Positions 1 through 7,035 of a DNA stretch of 7,644 nt are shown piece by piece (the stretch's first letter is position 1; every line of letters begins with the position of its first letter). The DNA comes from Globobulimina sp. (lineage: Eukaryota > Foraminifera > Rotaliida), in contig PIVH01000134.1 in the NCBI GenBank assembly GCA_003354225.1, forward strand, positions 1 through 7,644, in the 5' to 3' direction. The notes below the pieces were generated by a model. It was not told the origin of the DNA. It made no database searches and saw only the letters and a list, made by a program, of their open reading frames with translations. A program made the position numbers and the translations under genes.

Positions 1-476
1 TTAATCCCTATCAATTATTATTTACATATTTAAAACGTTGCCATAAACTATCATTAAATTCAAATACATTCACGTATACAAATTCAAGCCCAGCATTCAG
101 ATTAGAAAATGGAATATCGGCAACAACTAAATTCTTAGGCAAAATTGCAAAAGAAATTGCAAAATTAACTAATGAATCAGAACCAAAGAGATTAACTGGT
201 TATTCTTTCAGAATTGGAGGTGCGACGCTATCGTGTATGCAACAAATACCACAACCTAAATTATTAAAATATGTAGGATGGAAACCGTCGCACTTACCGC
301 ATGTTTCAATGAGATATATGCGTTACAAAGAAGTAGATTTTAAAACTTTTGTTTTTGAACTACTTCACGGATCAAATGAAGTATCACATATTAATCAATT
401 ATCAACATTTAAAATAACAGCAGAAATATACGATCCATGGACTACAGATTTAGACAGAAAAAAAATATGGGATTAA
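1..476 (+). CDS. Tyrosine recombinase, C-terminal catalytic half (5'-truncated by window edge)
   Basis: The frame is open from base 3 (bases 1-2 finish a cut codon) to TAA at 474-476, giving 157 visible residues. It starts with a P-x-x-LL-x-YL-x-R stretch typical of the middle of phage-integrase-like catalytic domains. The R-box follows as TGYSFRIGGAT, with the conserved Arg at visible residue 70. A GW pair follows (W93), then SMRYMRY, holding the likely nucleophile Tyr at 105 or 108. The His that normally begins the H-x-x-R box is Tyr here (residue 67). The first catalytic Arg is not in this fragment but is present in the N-terminal fragment at the right end of the window. The protein would integrate the circular DNA form by strand exchange in the nucleus. 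An ATG at 237 lies inside the catalytic domain and is not a real start. An AATAAA follows 47 bases after the stop. Confidence 0.85.
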   Translation, partial: NPYQLLFTYLKRCHKLSLNSNTFTYTNSSPAFRLENGISATTKFLGKIAKEIAKLTNESEPKRLTGYSFRIGGATLSCMQQIPQPKLLKYVGWKPSHLPHVSMRYMRYKEVDFKTFVFELLHGSNEVSHINQLSTFKITAEIYDPWTTDLDRKKIWD

Positions 477-522
477 TCAATTAAAAGTTAACAAACAATC
501 AAATTAAAATTTGCAACAAATC

Positions 523-528
523 AATAAA
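523..528 (+). terminator. Poly(A) signal AATAAA after YR gene
   Basis: A canonical AATAAA hexamer begins 47 bases after the YR stop codon, a normal distance for mRNA 3' end formation. The region is so AT-rich that such hexamers also occur by chance, so the position is the main support. Confidence 0.45.
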
Positions 529-650
529 CTTTCAATTAATTGCCTTAAAATAATTCACAAATAAATTCTCCAAATTAATTAAAATTATTCCTCTCTTTTT
601 ATCTTTAAAATTATAAATAATTTTTCCTAATCATTTAATTATATTGCGCC

Positions 651-658
651 TATAAATA
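651..658 (+). promoter_or_regulatory. TATA-like box upstream of gag
   Basis: TATAAATA is directly preceded by GCGCC, which makes it stand out from the surrounding AT background. A start site about 30 bases downstream would fall at the GC-richer patch near 680, giving a gag leader of roughly 390 bases. This is pattern-based only; AT-rich DNA yields many TATA matches. Confidence 0.35.
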
Positions 659-688
659 AATAATAAGTGATAAATGCGAGCCTACGGG

Positions 689-724
689 ATATGGGGATTA
701 TATATACTAAAATTGTCTCCATAT
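689..724. repeat. Imperfect inverted repeat in the gag leader
   Basis: ATATGGGGA at 689-697 and TCTCCATAT at 716-724 pair with one mismatch (8 of 9) across an 18-base loop. It lies just after the TATA-like box, in one of the few GC-containing patches of the non-coding DNA. It could be a leader hairpin or part of a terminal/recombination site; nothing in the sequence separates these. Confidence 0.4.
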
Positions 725-1066
725 AAATTAATTTAATTTAATTCAATTCTTTCTCCCGTTTGCTTGAAATAATATAAATAAAGAAAGAAGAAACAACAGT
801 TATTATAAATCATAATAATAAACGTAGAGCAATTATTCTGCTTATAATGACTTTGTGAATGTGTGTCTTTTTGTTGTTGTTGAAGTGAAGTTTTTTATCT
901 TTGAACTGAACTTCAACAAACTTTTTACCCTCGCCTCTGAATCCAGACTCCTTGCAAAAAAGTACAAAGTGATAAGTAATCACACAAATTAACAAACATA
1001 TCATACAAACTATTAACAAACTTCCTTAACATATTAATACAAACAACTTCCCCAATTCCATTCAAA

Positions 1067-2810
1067 ATGACATCAAATAAACATGAATTAGAAGATAATG
1101 CAAATGAAGTATCAAAGTTCATATCTGAACCTGTAAAATTCAGCGAAATTGATGTTGTACAGTTATATGCAACAATGGCTGATCAAATTGCAAAAATAAA
1201 TGAACAAAACTGGTTAATATCGTTTCGTAAAAATGTCCTTAAATCAAAACCTTCAAATATCGCAAATTCCGATAAAATTGCATATTTAACCCAAGTTGAA
1301 ATAGTAATATTATGTTATTATTTAAAATCATTATTATCAAAGGTTTATTTTAGCCCAGCAAAGAATCGAACAACTTTTGAATCATTAAAATTATTTCTTA
1401 ATACAATATTTAAACATTGTATTTATGATAATAAACATCGCTCCCTTTTTGACATAGTAATTTCAGTCGCAACGCCAATTTCCGATAAAGACTTTAAAAA
1501 TTTAAGAGAAATAAAATACAAATCCGAATACAAAAAATATAAATTAATCACACAATTTGATTACATCAATTATTTAGATTTATTATTATCAAATAAAACT
1601 AATAATATAATTAACTTAAATTTATCCCATTCCCAAGATGAGATTGATAATGCGGAAAGTGATGATTTTAAACATCCAAATTATAATGGAATGTCACATA
1701 CATTTGGCAATGATTTTACTTTCTCTGCATCAAATCTCTTAAATTTACCTGAAATTAATAAATATACCAATAAACCCCCAAAAATAAATGAAATTACGTC
1801 AATCCCATCGTCCACTCAATCAAAACCAATCAATTCCAACAAAAATAAAAATATAACTCCGACAACAACCTCCAACAAATCAAATAAATCAAATACAAAT
1901 AGAACAGCAGTAAATGATACATCTTATATGCACTCGCCCTCATTCCCAATATTCACCACAAAAGACATTACAAATAAAACTAACTTTGAAAACTTCTGTG
2001 ATTCCATAATAGGCGAAACATTAAATTTATTAAGCAATGATACGATACTTTATCGCCAACAATTATTGATTGCAATATTAGTAAATATTTATTTATTCAA
2101 TTTTAGTATTTCAATGCCTACCTCGTCTCCAATTAATAAACATATTGCGGTAATTGCAAAAACCAAAGATTTAAATTGTTTATATAGGAATATGAGGAAA
2201 CAAATACCGTCAGTTCAAAAGCAATTATATGAGACAGGAATAATTGATAAAAATGGATATATAATAAATTTAAAAAAATACAAATTAGTCCTCAAACATC
2301 GCAAAATACCACATTTAATAATTACTAAATATTCGCCTCAAACACGAGTACGCCCAAAACCCGATAATTGTACCCCTTTATTTGATAATTTATTTCAACC
2401 CCAACCAAGAAGACATAAATCATCATCTCCGCTTACTGTGGCAACAACAAATAAACCATTAACAAAAAATGATATGGTATTAATGCAAAATCAAATTAAT
2501 ACGGCAATTAACTCTAAATTTGATTTATTAAAACAAGGTTTAGATCGAAGAGAATACGCAAAAAAACCTACCTTTGAATGGAATGAACATAAATCAAATC
2601 ATAATCAATTAAGTTCAATTAACACAAATGATATGATTGCAGCAGTAATAGATAAAGAGAAAAAACATGAATGTATATTGAAAATTGTTGATGTTGCAAT
2701 TACAAATAATCGAAATAAAAACGTTGTATTAGTAAACAATTTAATTAATCAGAAAGTTGGTATAAATGGACAAAGATTAACAAATAAAGATATTGTACGC
2801 CAATTAGAAG
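1067..2810 (+). CDS. Gag-like protein, exon 1 (unspliced frame continues to stop at 2890)
   Basis: The ATG at 1067 has A at -3 and opens a 607-codon frame. I read only codons 1-581 plus one base as exon, because GAAG is followed by GTATAT at 2811 and the codons after it encode a Phe/Ile/Leu-rich tail unlike the rest. Its place directly before the basic, zinc-finger-bearing exon 2 and RT is what supports a Gag role; no sequence motif identifies it. Visible parts: a helical-looking N-terminal third (residues 25-175), an Asn/Ser/Thr/Lys-rich low-complexity stretch (about 230-285), a second globular part (300-425) with a hydrophobic helix near 330-348, a Pro/Arg patch (about 423-450), and a predicted helical region (470-580). 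No protease motif or signal peptide is seen. Without splicing, the product would end after a 26-residue hydrophobic extension. It is probably cytoplasmic or nuclear capsid protein. Confidence 0.65.
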
Positions 2811-3082
2811 GTATATATATTTACCTTTTATTCTATCAAATATTTTTTATTCGTTTTAACTTTCTTTTTTTGAATTTTTATAAATTATAATGATTTGAAT
2901 AGATTGACATCTTTCTTACGTAATAATTTTAGTTCTTTCTTTGAATTTTAAATCAATAATTTATATTTTACCACAACCACAACTTAAATTTATTAAAATA
3001 TATTAAAATGATTTTAATTAATACTAAAAAGGAAATATAACATTGTCAAATATTGCGATAATGCAATCACCTGCAAATTCAG
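2811..3082 (+). other. Probable spliceosomal intron between gag exons
   Basis: The donor is AAG|GTATAT at 2811. A TACTAA branch-type motif lies at 3022-3027. The AG at 3030-3031 is only a few bases from the branch A and is likely too close to be used; the next AG is TTCAG at 3078-3082, with no AG between. Acceptors at 3031 and 3082 both keep the reading frame (exon 1 ends with one base of a codon; exon starts 3032 and 3083 both supply two). The downstream frame has a stop inside the intron at 3025-3027, so continuous translation requires splicing. The alternative is two separate genes, the second starting at ATG 3061. Confidence 0.6.
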
Positions 3083-4269
3083 CAAATATTAAAAGTTTAT
3101 TAAATAACAAAATTATTTTGTCAATAAAAGCAGATTTAATATTATTTATTACTGGCACAAATGATGAAGATTTCTCATTTCTTAATTTAATGTATCAAAT
3201 AAATAAATATTTAAACAAAAGATGTAAATTTTTGCATAATAACTTTTCAACAGAATTAAAATCATTATTTAACAATAAATGGAATATATACAATACATTT
3301 AATTGGATTAGAGAATATATTAATGATTTAAACATAAAATTTAATAAATTAATTCCAAAAACATTGGAAGAAGCAGAATTATTCAGAGTAATAAGACTAT
3401 GGTTTGATTATAAATCATATGATATTAAAAAATTAATGGAAACGTTATTATTCTCTGTAAAAGATACAAAATTTGAACCTCATTTAATGGCAGCATGGGT
3501 TGATGGAGGTGTTCGTGATGCAATTATAAAAAATCAATGTTTCACAGTAATATTCACGAGTAATTTTATGAACAATCATCGAATTAAAAACAGCAAAATA
3601 ACATTGGATGTATTCCTTTCAAATCAATTTAATAATTATTCCAGTGAGGATGCACAAAATAAATCAAATTTAATTACAAAAACAGATAAAATTAAAGACC
3701 GAAGGAAAGCTGGTAATAATCGAGAATCAACAGATAACGACGCATATTATTATCGTCAGAGAGAATCGAATGAAAATAGATATAATCCTCCTCCATATCG
3801 AGAGCGTCGTAACAGAAATCATCGAGATCGGCGTAATCGAAATAGGGATACAGATAAAAAAGGTGCGTATCAACAAAATGAAAATACTCAAAATAATAAT
3901 ACTCGAAATTACAATCCAGAATACAATCGAAATAATAATGATGATTACAAACGAGGATACCGAAATTACCGTGATAATGTTAGGAATGACTATGCAAAAT
4001 ATGACAGAAATTATGAGCAGCAAACAAGATCAGATTATCCTCGTAGTAATCGACAGAATAAGCAGCCAAATGTATTAGTTGAAGCTGTAAAAGAATGCAA
4101 ATCATTGTTGAGAGGAACTGGGAAATATTATTCTCTCAAATCACAGCAATGCGCATCATACAATGCAAATGATTCATGTTACAAAGGTGCCGAAAATTGC
4201 CAACGTGATCATAAATGTATATTACATCCAAGAGATAATCATCCATTATGCAAATGTCCCTCGTTATAA
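3083..4269 (+). CDS. Gag-like protein, exon 2: basic linker and C-terminal zinc-binding module
   Basis: The frame is open from 3028 to TAA at 4267-4269. It lacks an ATG at its beginning; the first ATG is 3061, so this is either exon 2 of gag (start 3083 or 3032) or a separate gene from 3061. Counting from TTG 3043 as residue 1, residues 20-200 look helical. Residues 215-342 are a strongly basic Arg/Asn/Asp/Tyr-rich linker fit for RNA binding. Residues 344-405 form a terminal module with C370-x8-C379-x6-C386-x3-H390, then C392-x2-H395-x4-H400-x2-C403 and C405. A Cys/His module of this shape (C..YN...C......C...H.C) is typical of the C-termini of Gag-like proteins in this retroelement order. 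I infer nucleocapsid function: binding and packaging of element RNA. No enzymatic motif is seen. Two AATAAA hexamers begin at the stop codon itself, so gag mRNA may end here. Confidence 0.7.
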
Positions 4270-4280
4270 ATAAAAATAAA
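4269..4280 (+). terminator. Two consecutive AATAAA hexamers at the gag stop
   Basis: AATAAA occurs at 4269-4274 and again at 4275-4280, the first overlapping the last base of the gag stop codon. A further AATAAA lies at 4486-4491. These could end a gag-only mRNA before the RT exon. Chance occurrence in AT-rich DNA cannot be excluded. Confidence 0.4.
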
Positions 4281-4602
4281 ACTAATTTAATACCAAATTC
4301 TAATAAATTAATTTCCAAATAATACAATTTACCAAATAAGTTTCTTTAATCATTACAAAACAGTATTATTTAAATTTATTCATTGAATTTTATTAATTGT
4401 TACTTAACTTATTGTTTATATGTAAAATAATTTAAATTTTCTAAATTTCGCCAACATATTTCCAACTTTGTCAATTAAAAAACTAAATAAAATATAAATT
4501 TCTTGTCGCTAATACTTATTTAATATATAAAATAAGTCCCCTTTGTCGCAGTGGTTGTGGTAATTTCTTTGCTTAAATTCTAAAAATCTTTCTTTTATTC
4601 AG
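4270..4602 (+). other. Non-coding spacer ending in a strong splice acceptor before RT
   Basis: Every frame is broken by stops. The first 270 bases are AT-rich and featureless apart from the poly(A)-like hexamers. Around 4538-4560 there is a pyrimidine run followed by CAG and a short GT-rich stretch. From 4560 to 4602 the sequence reads like a complete 43-base mini-intron: GTAATT donor, TTCTAAA branch-like motif at 4578-4584, T/C-rich tract, and TTATTCAG. The last acceptor is the clearest of the window. The RT frame has a stop at 4581-4583 and opens only after it, which matches an exon start at 4603. Confidence 0.55.
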
Positions 4603-6428
4603 AAATATCTCCAGAATGTGCCTCAAAATTAAAAAATCTCCAAAAATTACATAGCGAAGGATCTAAATTTAAAAATGATTTAAATATCAAACAATTCAAA
4701 AAATATTTGAAAACAAAACAAAATTCAAAACTTGTAATTAAATATGTTGAACATGGATTTCCTTTATTTCTTAAAACGCATAACAAAACTGACCCGAATG
4801 GAGTACCTTTGTCACCTCTCGAACTTTCAACAAATATTAATAACATTGCCAACTCCTTAAATGATGTAAAAGCATTTATTGATAAATTAGCAGAAGAAGT
4901 AAAAAATGGACAAATTGAGCCAATTTATCATAATGCAAAATATTATTGCATGATTTTTGGAACTCCCAAAAAAGACGAAAAAGGATTTTACACAAAAGTC
5001 AGAGTAATAAGAAATGGTTCATACCACGAACAAGGCAAAACTGCCATAAATCAATGGATAAATAAACAAAAATGCAAAATGAAAAACCTCCCGAACATGA
5101 TACAATACATAAAATTATTAATTAATAAGAATTACTTTGCCTTAAGAGACTTATCTGACTTCTTCAGACAAGTTCCATTACCAAAAGAAGACGCGGATTA
5201 CATTGGATATTCATTATTTGGCCTCAGATTTAGAGATCGCAAACAGCCATACGGTGTAGCTTCAGCCCCAGCAAACTCACAGTGGTTTGCCACACTTTTA
5301 ATTTGGATCATGAACAATCATAAACTCTCCAATGACCCAGAATTATTAAATTGTATCTTAGTCCATATCGATGATTTCGTCTTAGCAACAAAAACAAAAC
5401 AAAACTGCTCAAAATTAGAAACAATTTTTGATGAATTAATGTCAGAATTAAATGTAAAAATATCTCATAAAAAATCAGTACATTGCTGTCAAGAAGCAAT
5501 ATTATACGGATTATCATGGAATTTACGAAATAAATTAATATCAATACCTGAAAAAGCATACATTGAATTAAAGAGATTCATAGATTTAGTCATAAGATAT
5601 CGAATAGTCTCAGGTGCAGCGCTTGAATCCCTTACAGGGAAAATAATGCATTGGTCGCAATTAAATAAATCCTCAAAATCGTTAGTCTTTAATTCCATTT
5701 TTTATATTCATAAAAATCTTAGAAACGGCAACTTAAAAAAATCAGATTATATAATATTACCATTGTCAATCATAAATGATTTGAAATTCTGGTTAAAATA
5801 CGCAGATTGCATAAGATGTGTACCAATGGCACACATTTTAAATTCACCATCAATTAATATTTATGCTGCGACAGATGCATGTAACGAAGGAGCAGGATTT
5901 GTCATTGATAATGTATTCGCAAAATATAAATTTGTAAATAATGATAAAAATTGGCATATAAATTTAAAAGAAGCTCACTGTGTATTATCATTAATTGAAA
6001 CATTTAAACATAGATTAACAGGAAAAGCACTTTTATTATACATTGATAATGCTTCGTGTTTCTATGCTATGGCAAGGAAATGGTCGTCAACCTATTCGTT
6101 AATGATGTTTGTATATGAATTATGTATAAAATTAATGAAATATCGCATATTTTGTAAATTAGAATGGGTTCCTTCAGCATTTAACTCATTACCGGATGCA
6201 TTATCACGTGATGATGATGAAAAATTCTTTAATTATTGCAATCTTTTTAATTTACGATTAAATCAAATCAAACCAACATATTTTAATGACTTTAAATTTG
6301 ATTTTAATCAAAATAAATTTTATGAAAATGATATGATTGAATATAGAAAATTTATAAATTGGCTCAATTTATCACCAAAAATAAGAGAACAATGTGATTA
6401 TCCTTTTTATGGTGACTATAATATCTAG
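4603..6428 (+). CDS. Reverse transcriptase - RNase H (DIRS type), exon starting after TTCAG
   Basis: The frame runs from the acceptor at 4602 to TAG at 6426-6428, 607 codons from 4605; there is no ATG until well inside the RT, so it must be joined to an upstream exon or start unusually. Numbered from TTG 4707, RT motifs are: KVRVIRN (97-103), motif A LRDLSDFFRQVPL with D148, QPYGVASAPA (180-189), motif C VHIDDF with D222/D223, and LYGLSW (266-271). The thumb and connection follow. RNase H has TDAC (D390), KEAH (E422), YIDNAS (D447) and LPDALSR (D497), the full acidic set. The protein would copy element RNA to DNA and remove the template. The tail after RNase H is only about 70 residues, too short for the methyltransferase domain of DIRS-1/PAT. 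No protease or integrase domain is present. An exon 1 donor at 2810 fits in frame. Confidence 0.92.
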
Positions 6429-6518
6429 AAATTACTTGAATTATTACATATAAATGATAAATTGCTCAAAATTGTGTTTATTTCAATTAAAATACCAATT
6501 AATTAATATTGAATAATT

Positions 6519-6524
6519 AATAAA
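6519..6524 (+). terminator. Poly(A) signal AATAAA after RT-RNase H
   Basis: The hexamer lies 91 bases after the RT stop and is followed within two bases by a TGTGTTTCT stretch, resembling the GU/U-rich element downstream of cleavage sites. The downstream element makes it more convincing than the other hexamers here. Confidence 0.5.
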
Positions 6525-6711
6525 ATGTGTTTCTATCTATAAATGCTATAAAATTGTATAAAATTTCTAATTAATTAAACTGTTTAAATTGTGGCATATT
6601 CTGTTGATTCTAATTATATTCAATAACAATATAATTTAACTTGATTGCATAAATTGTCAATATAAACGACTTAGCAATTATAAATTCAGCAATTGTACTT
6701 ATTAATTAACA

Positions 6712-6758
6712 GACTCAAAACGACTAGTGAGGTCACGAGCGGATGCTCGGACTCAAAA
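6712..6758. repeat. 9-bp direct repeats GACTCAAAA flanking the stem-loop
   Basis: GACTCAAAA occurs at 6712-6720 and 6750-6758, 38 bases apart, with the stem-loop in between (the right copy overlaps its 3' arm). Further GACT cores are at 6668-6671, 6722-6725 and 6800-6803. GACT-CAAA-AGTC at 6750-6761 can also form its own 4-bp hairpin, competing with the larger one. The set looks like clustered binding or recombination half-sites. Confidence 0.5.
6728..6755. repeat. GC-rich stem-loop, 11 base pairs with two single-base bulges
   Basis: Pairs are TGAG 6728-6731 with CTCA 6752-6755, TC 6733-6734 with GA 6750-6751, and CGAGC 6736-6740 with GCTCG 6745-6749. G6732 and A6735 bulge and the loop is GGAT. 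It sits in the only strongly GC-enriched patch of the non-coding DNA here and is bracketed by 9-bp direct repeats. A recombinase site, an element terminus, or an RNA structure are all possible. Confidence 0.55.
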
Positions 6759-6893
6759 GTCAAGGGTACAAAAGTTTACTTATTTTAAAAAAAACTTGCG
6801 ACTAACAAAAGAGAAACGAACTTTTTAAAATATAAAAAAAGAGATTTCTCCACAATATAATTCTGATGAAACTTATGAAACCTCAGTAAAAGT

Positions 6894-6915
6894 TACTAAC
6901 TGTTGAAATTTTAAG
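6894..6915 (+). other. Branch point plus acceptor-like signal upstream of YR
   Basis: TACTAAC, the optimal branch sequence, is at 6894-6900, and the first following AG is at 6914-6915 (TTTTAAG), 16 bases after the branch A. This is the spacing of a real 3' splice site. Reading frames after it are short, so a spliced YR 5' leader is the simplest reading. A candidate donor is GTATAA at 6556; the pairing is unproven. Confidence 0.35.
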
Positions 6916-7035
6916 ACCCTAAAAGGATTATAATGACTTTCATAAGCGTCAGATTTAAATTTTCTTCTTAATGCACTTTTTCCTTAATCAAAAAATGCAT
7001 ATTATAAATTATAATAATATTTAATATCAGATCAT

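Larger units (their letters stand above)
477..1066 (+). promoter_or_regulatory. Non-coding block between YR and gag: 3' UTR, promoter and gag leader
   Basis: No convincing gene lies here on either strand. The first part is the YR 3' UTR with its AATAAA. A TATA-like box is at 651-658 inside a small GC-containing island (GCGCC before it). After that come a relatively GC-rich patch at about 676-697 and an imperfect inverted repeat at 689-724. A pyrimidine-rich tract spans about 743-764. The final 300 bases, with TTG/TTC-rich stretches around 867-910, would be the gag 5' leader. In the gag-RT-YR order usual for the group, one end of the element, and possibly terminal or internal complementary repeats, should fall in this block. 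I did not find long matches to the other non-coding block. Confidence 0.5.
6429..7035 (+). other. Non-coding block between RT and YR
   Basis: No gene is seen on either strand. It holds the RT 3' UTR, then about 180 bases of plain AT-rich sequence. A compact GC-richer island at 6712-6775 carries a stem-loop and direct repeats. An A-rich stretch follows at 6785-6842, then a TACTAAC branch-type motif at 6894-6900 with an AG at 6915. The YR leader ends in TTAATATCAG at 7021-7030, directly before the YR start. A gap of 600 bases between RT and YR is notable because these two genes often overlap in DIRS-order elements. The block may contain a YR promoter, an intron, or an element end. Confidence 0.55.

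Noticed and set aside
810-1122. Two antisense frames of 65-69 codons in the gag leader
   Set aside because: Short, mutually overlapping, low-complexity products with no motif; they fall in leader sequence of low stop density.
3727-4078. A 98-codon antisense frame and a 102-codon frame-shifted sense frame, both Ile-rich
   Set aside because: They are shadows of the Arg/Asn-rich repetitive linker of gag exon 2, whose codon bias reads as Ile-rich in other frames.
3043-4709. TTG codons at 3043 and 4707 as starts for gag exon 2 and RT
   Set aside because: TTG starts are a bacterial habit; poly(A) signals and splice signals point to a eukaryote, and both frames extend upstream of the TTG to acceptor-like AGs.
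4136-5698. Antisense frames at 4136-4327, 4595-4852, 5308-5559 and 5489-5698
   Set aside because: All lie opposite coding sequence with recognised RT or Gag motifs, and none shows a motif of its own.
6728-6885. Hammerhead-ribozyme-like pieces: TGAGGTC at 6728-6734, CTGATGA at 6863-6869, GAAAC at 6877-6881 followed by CTCA, giving a 5-bp stem III
   Set aside because: Stem II would be a single base pair and the bases before CTGATGA do not pair with those after the would-be cleavage site, so stems I and II are missing. Probably coincidence.
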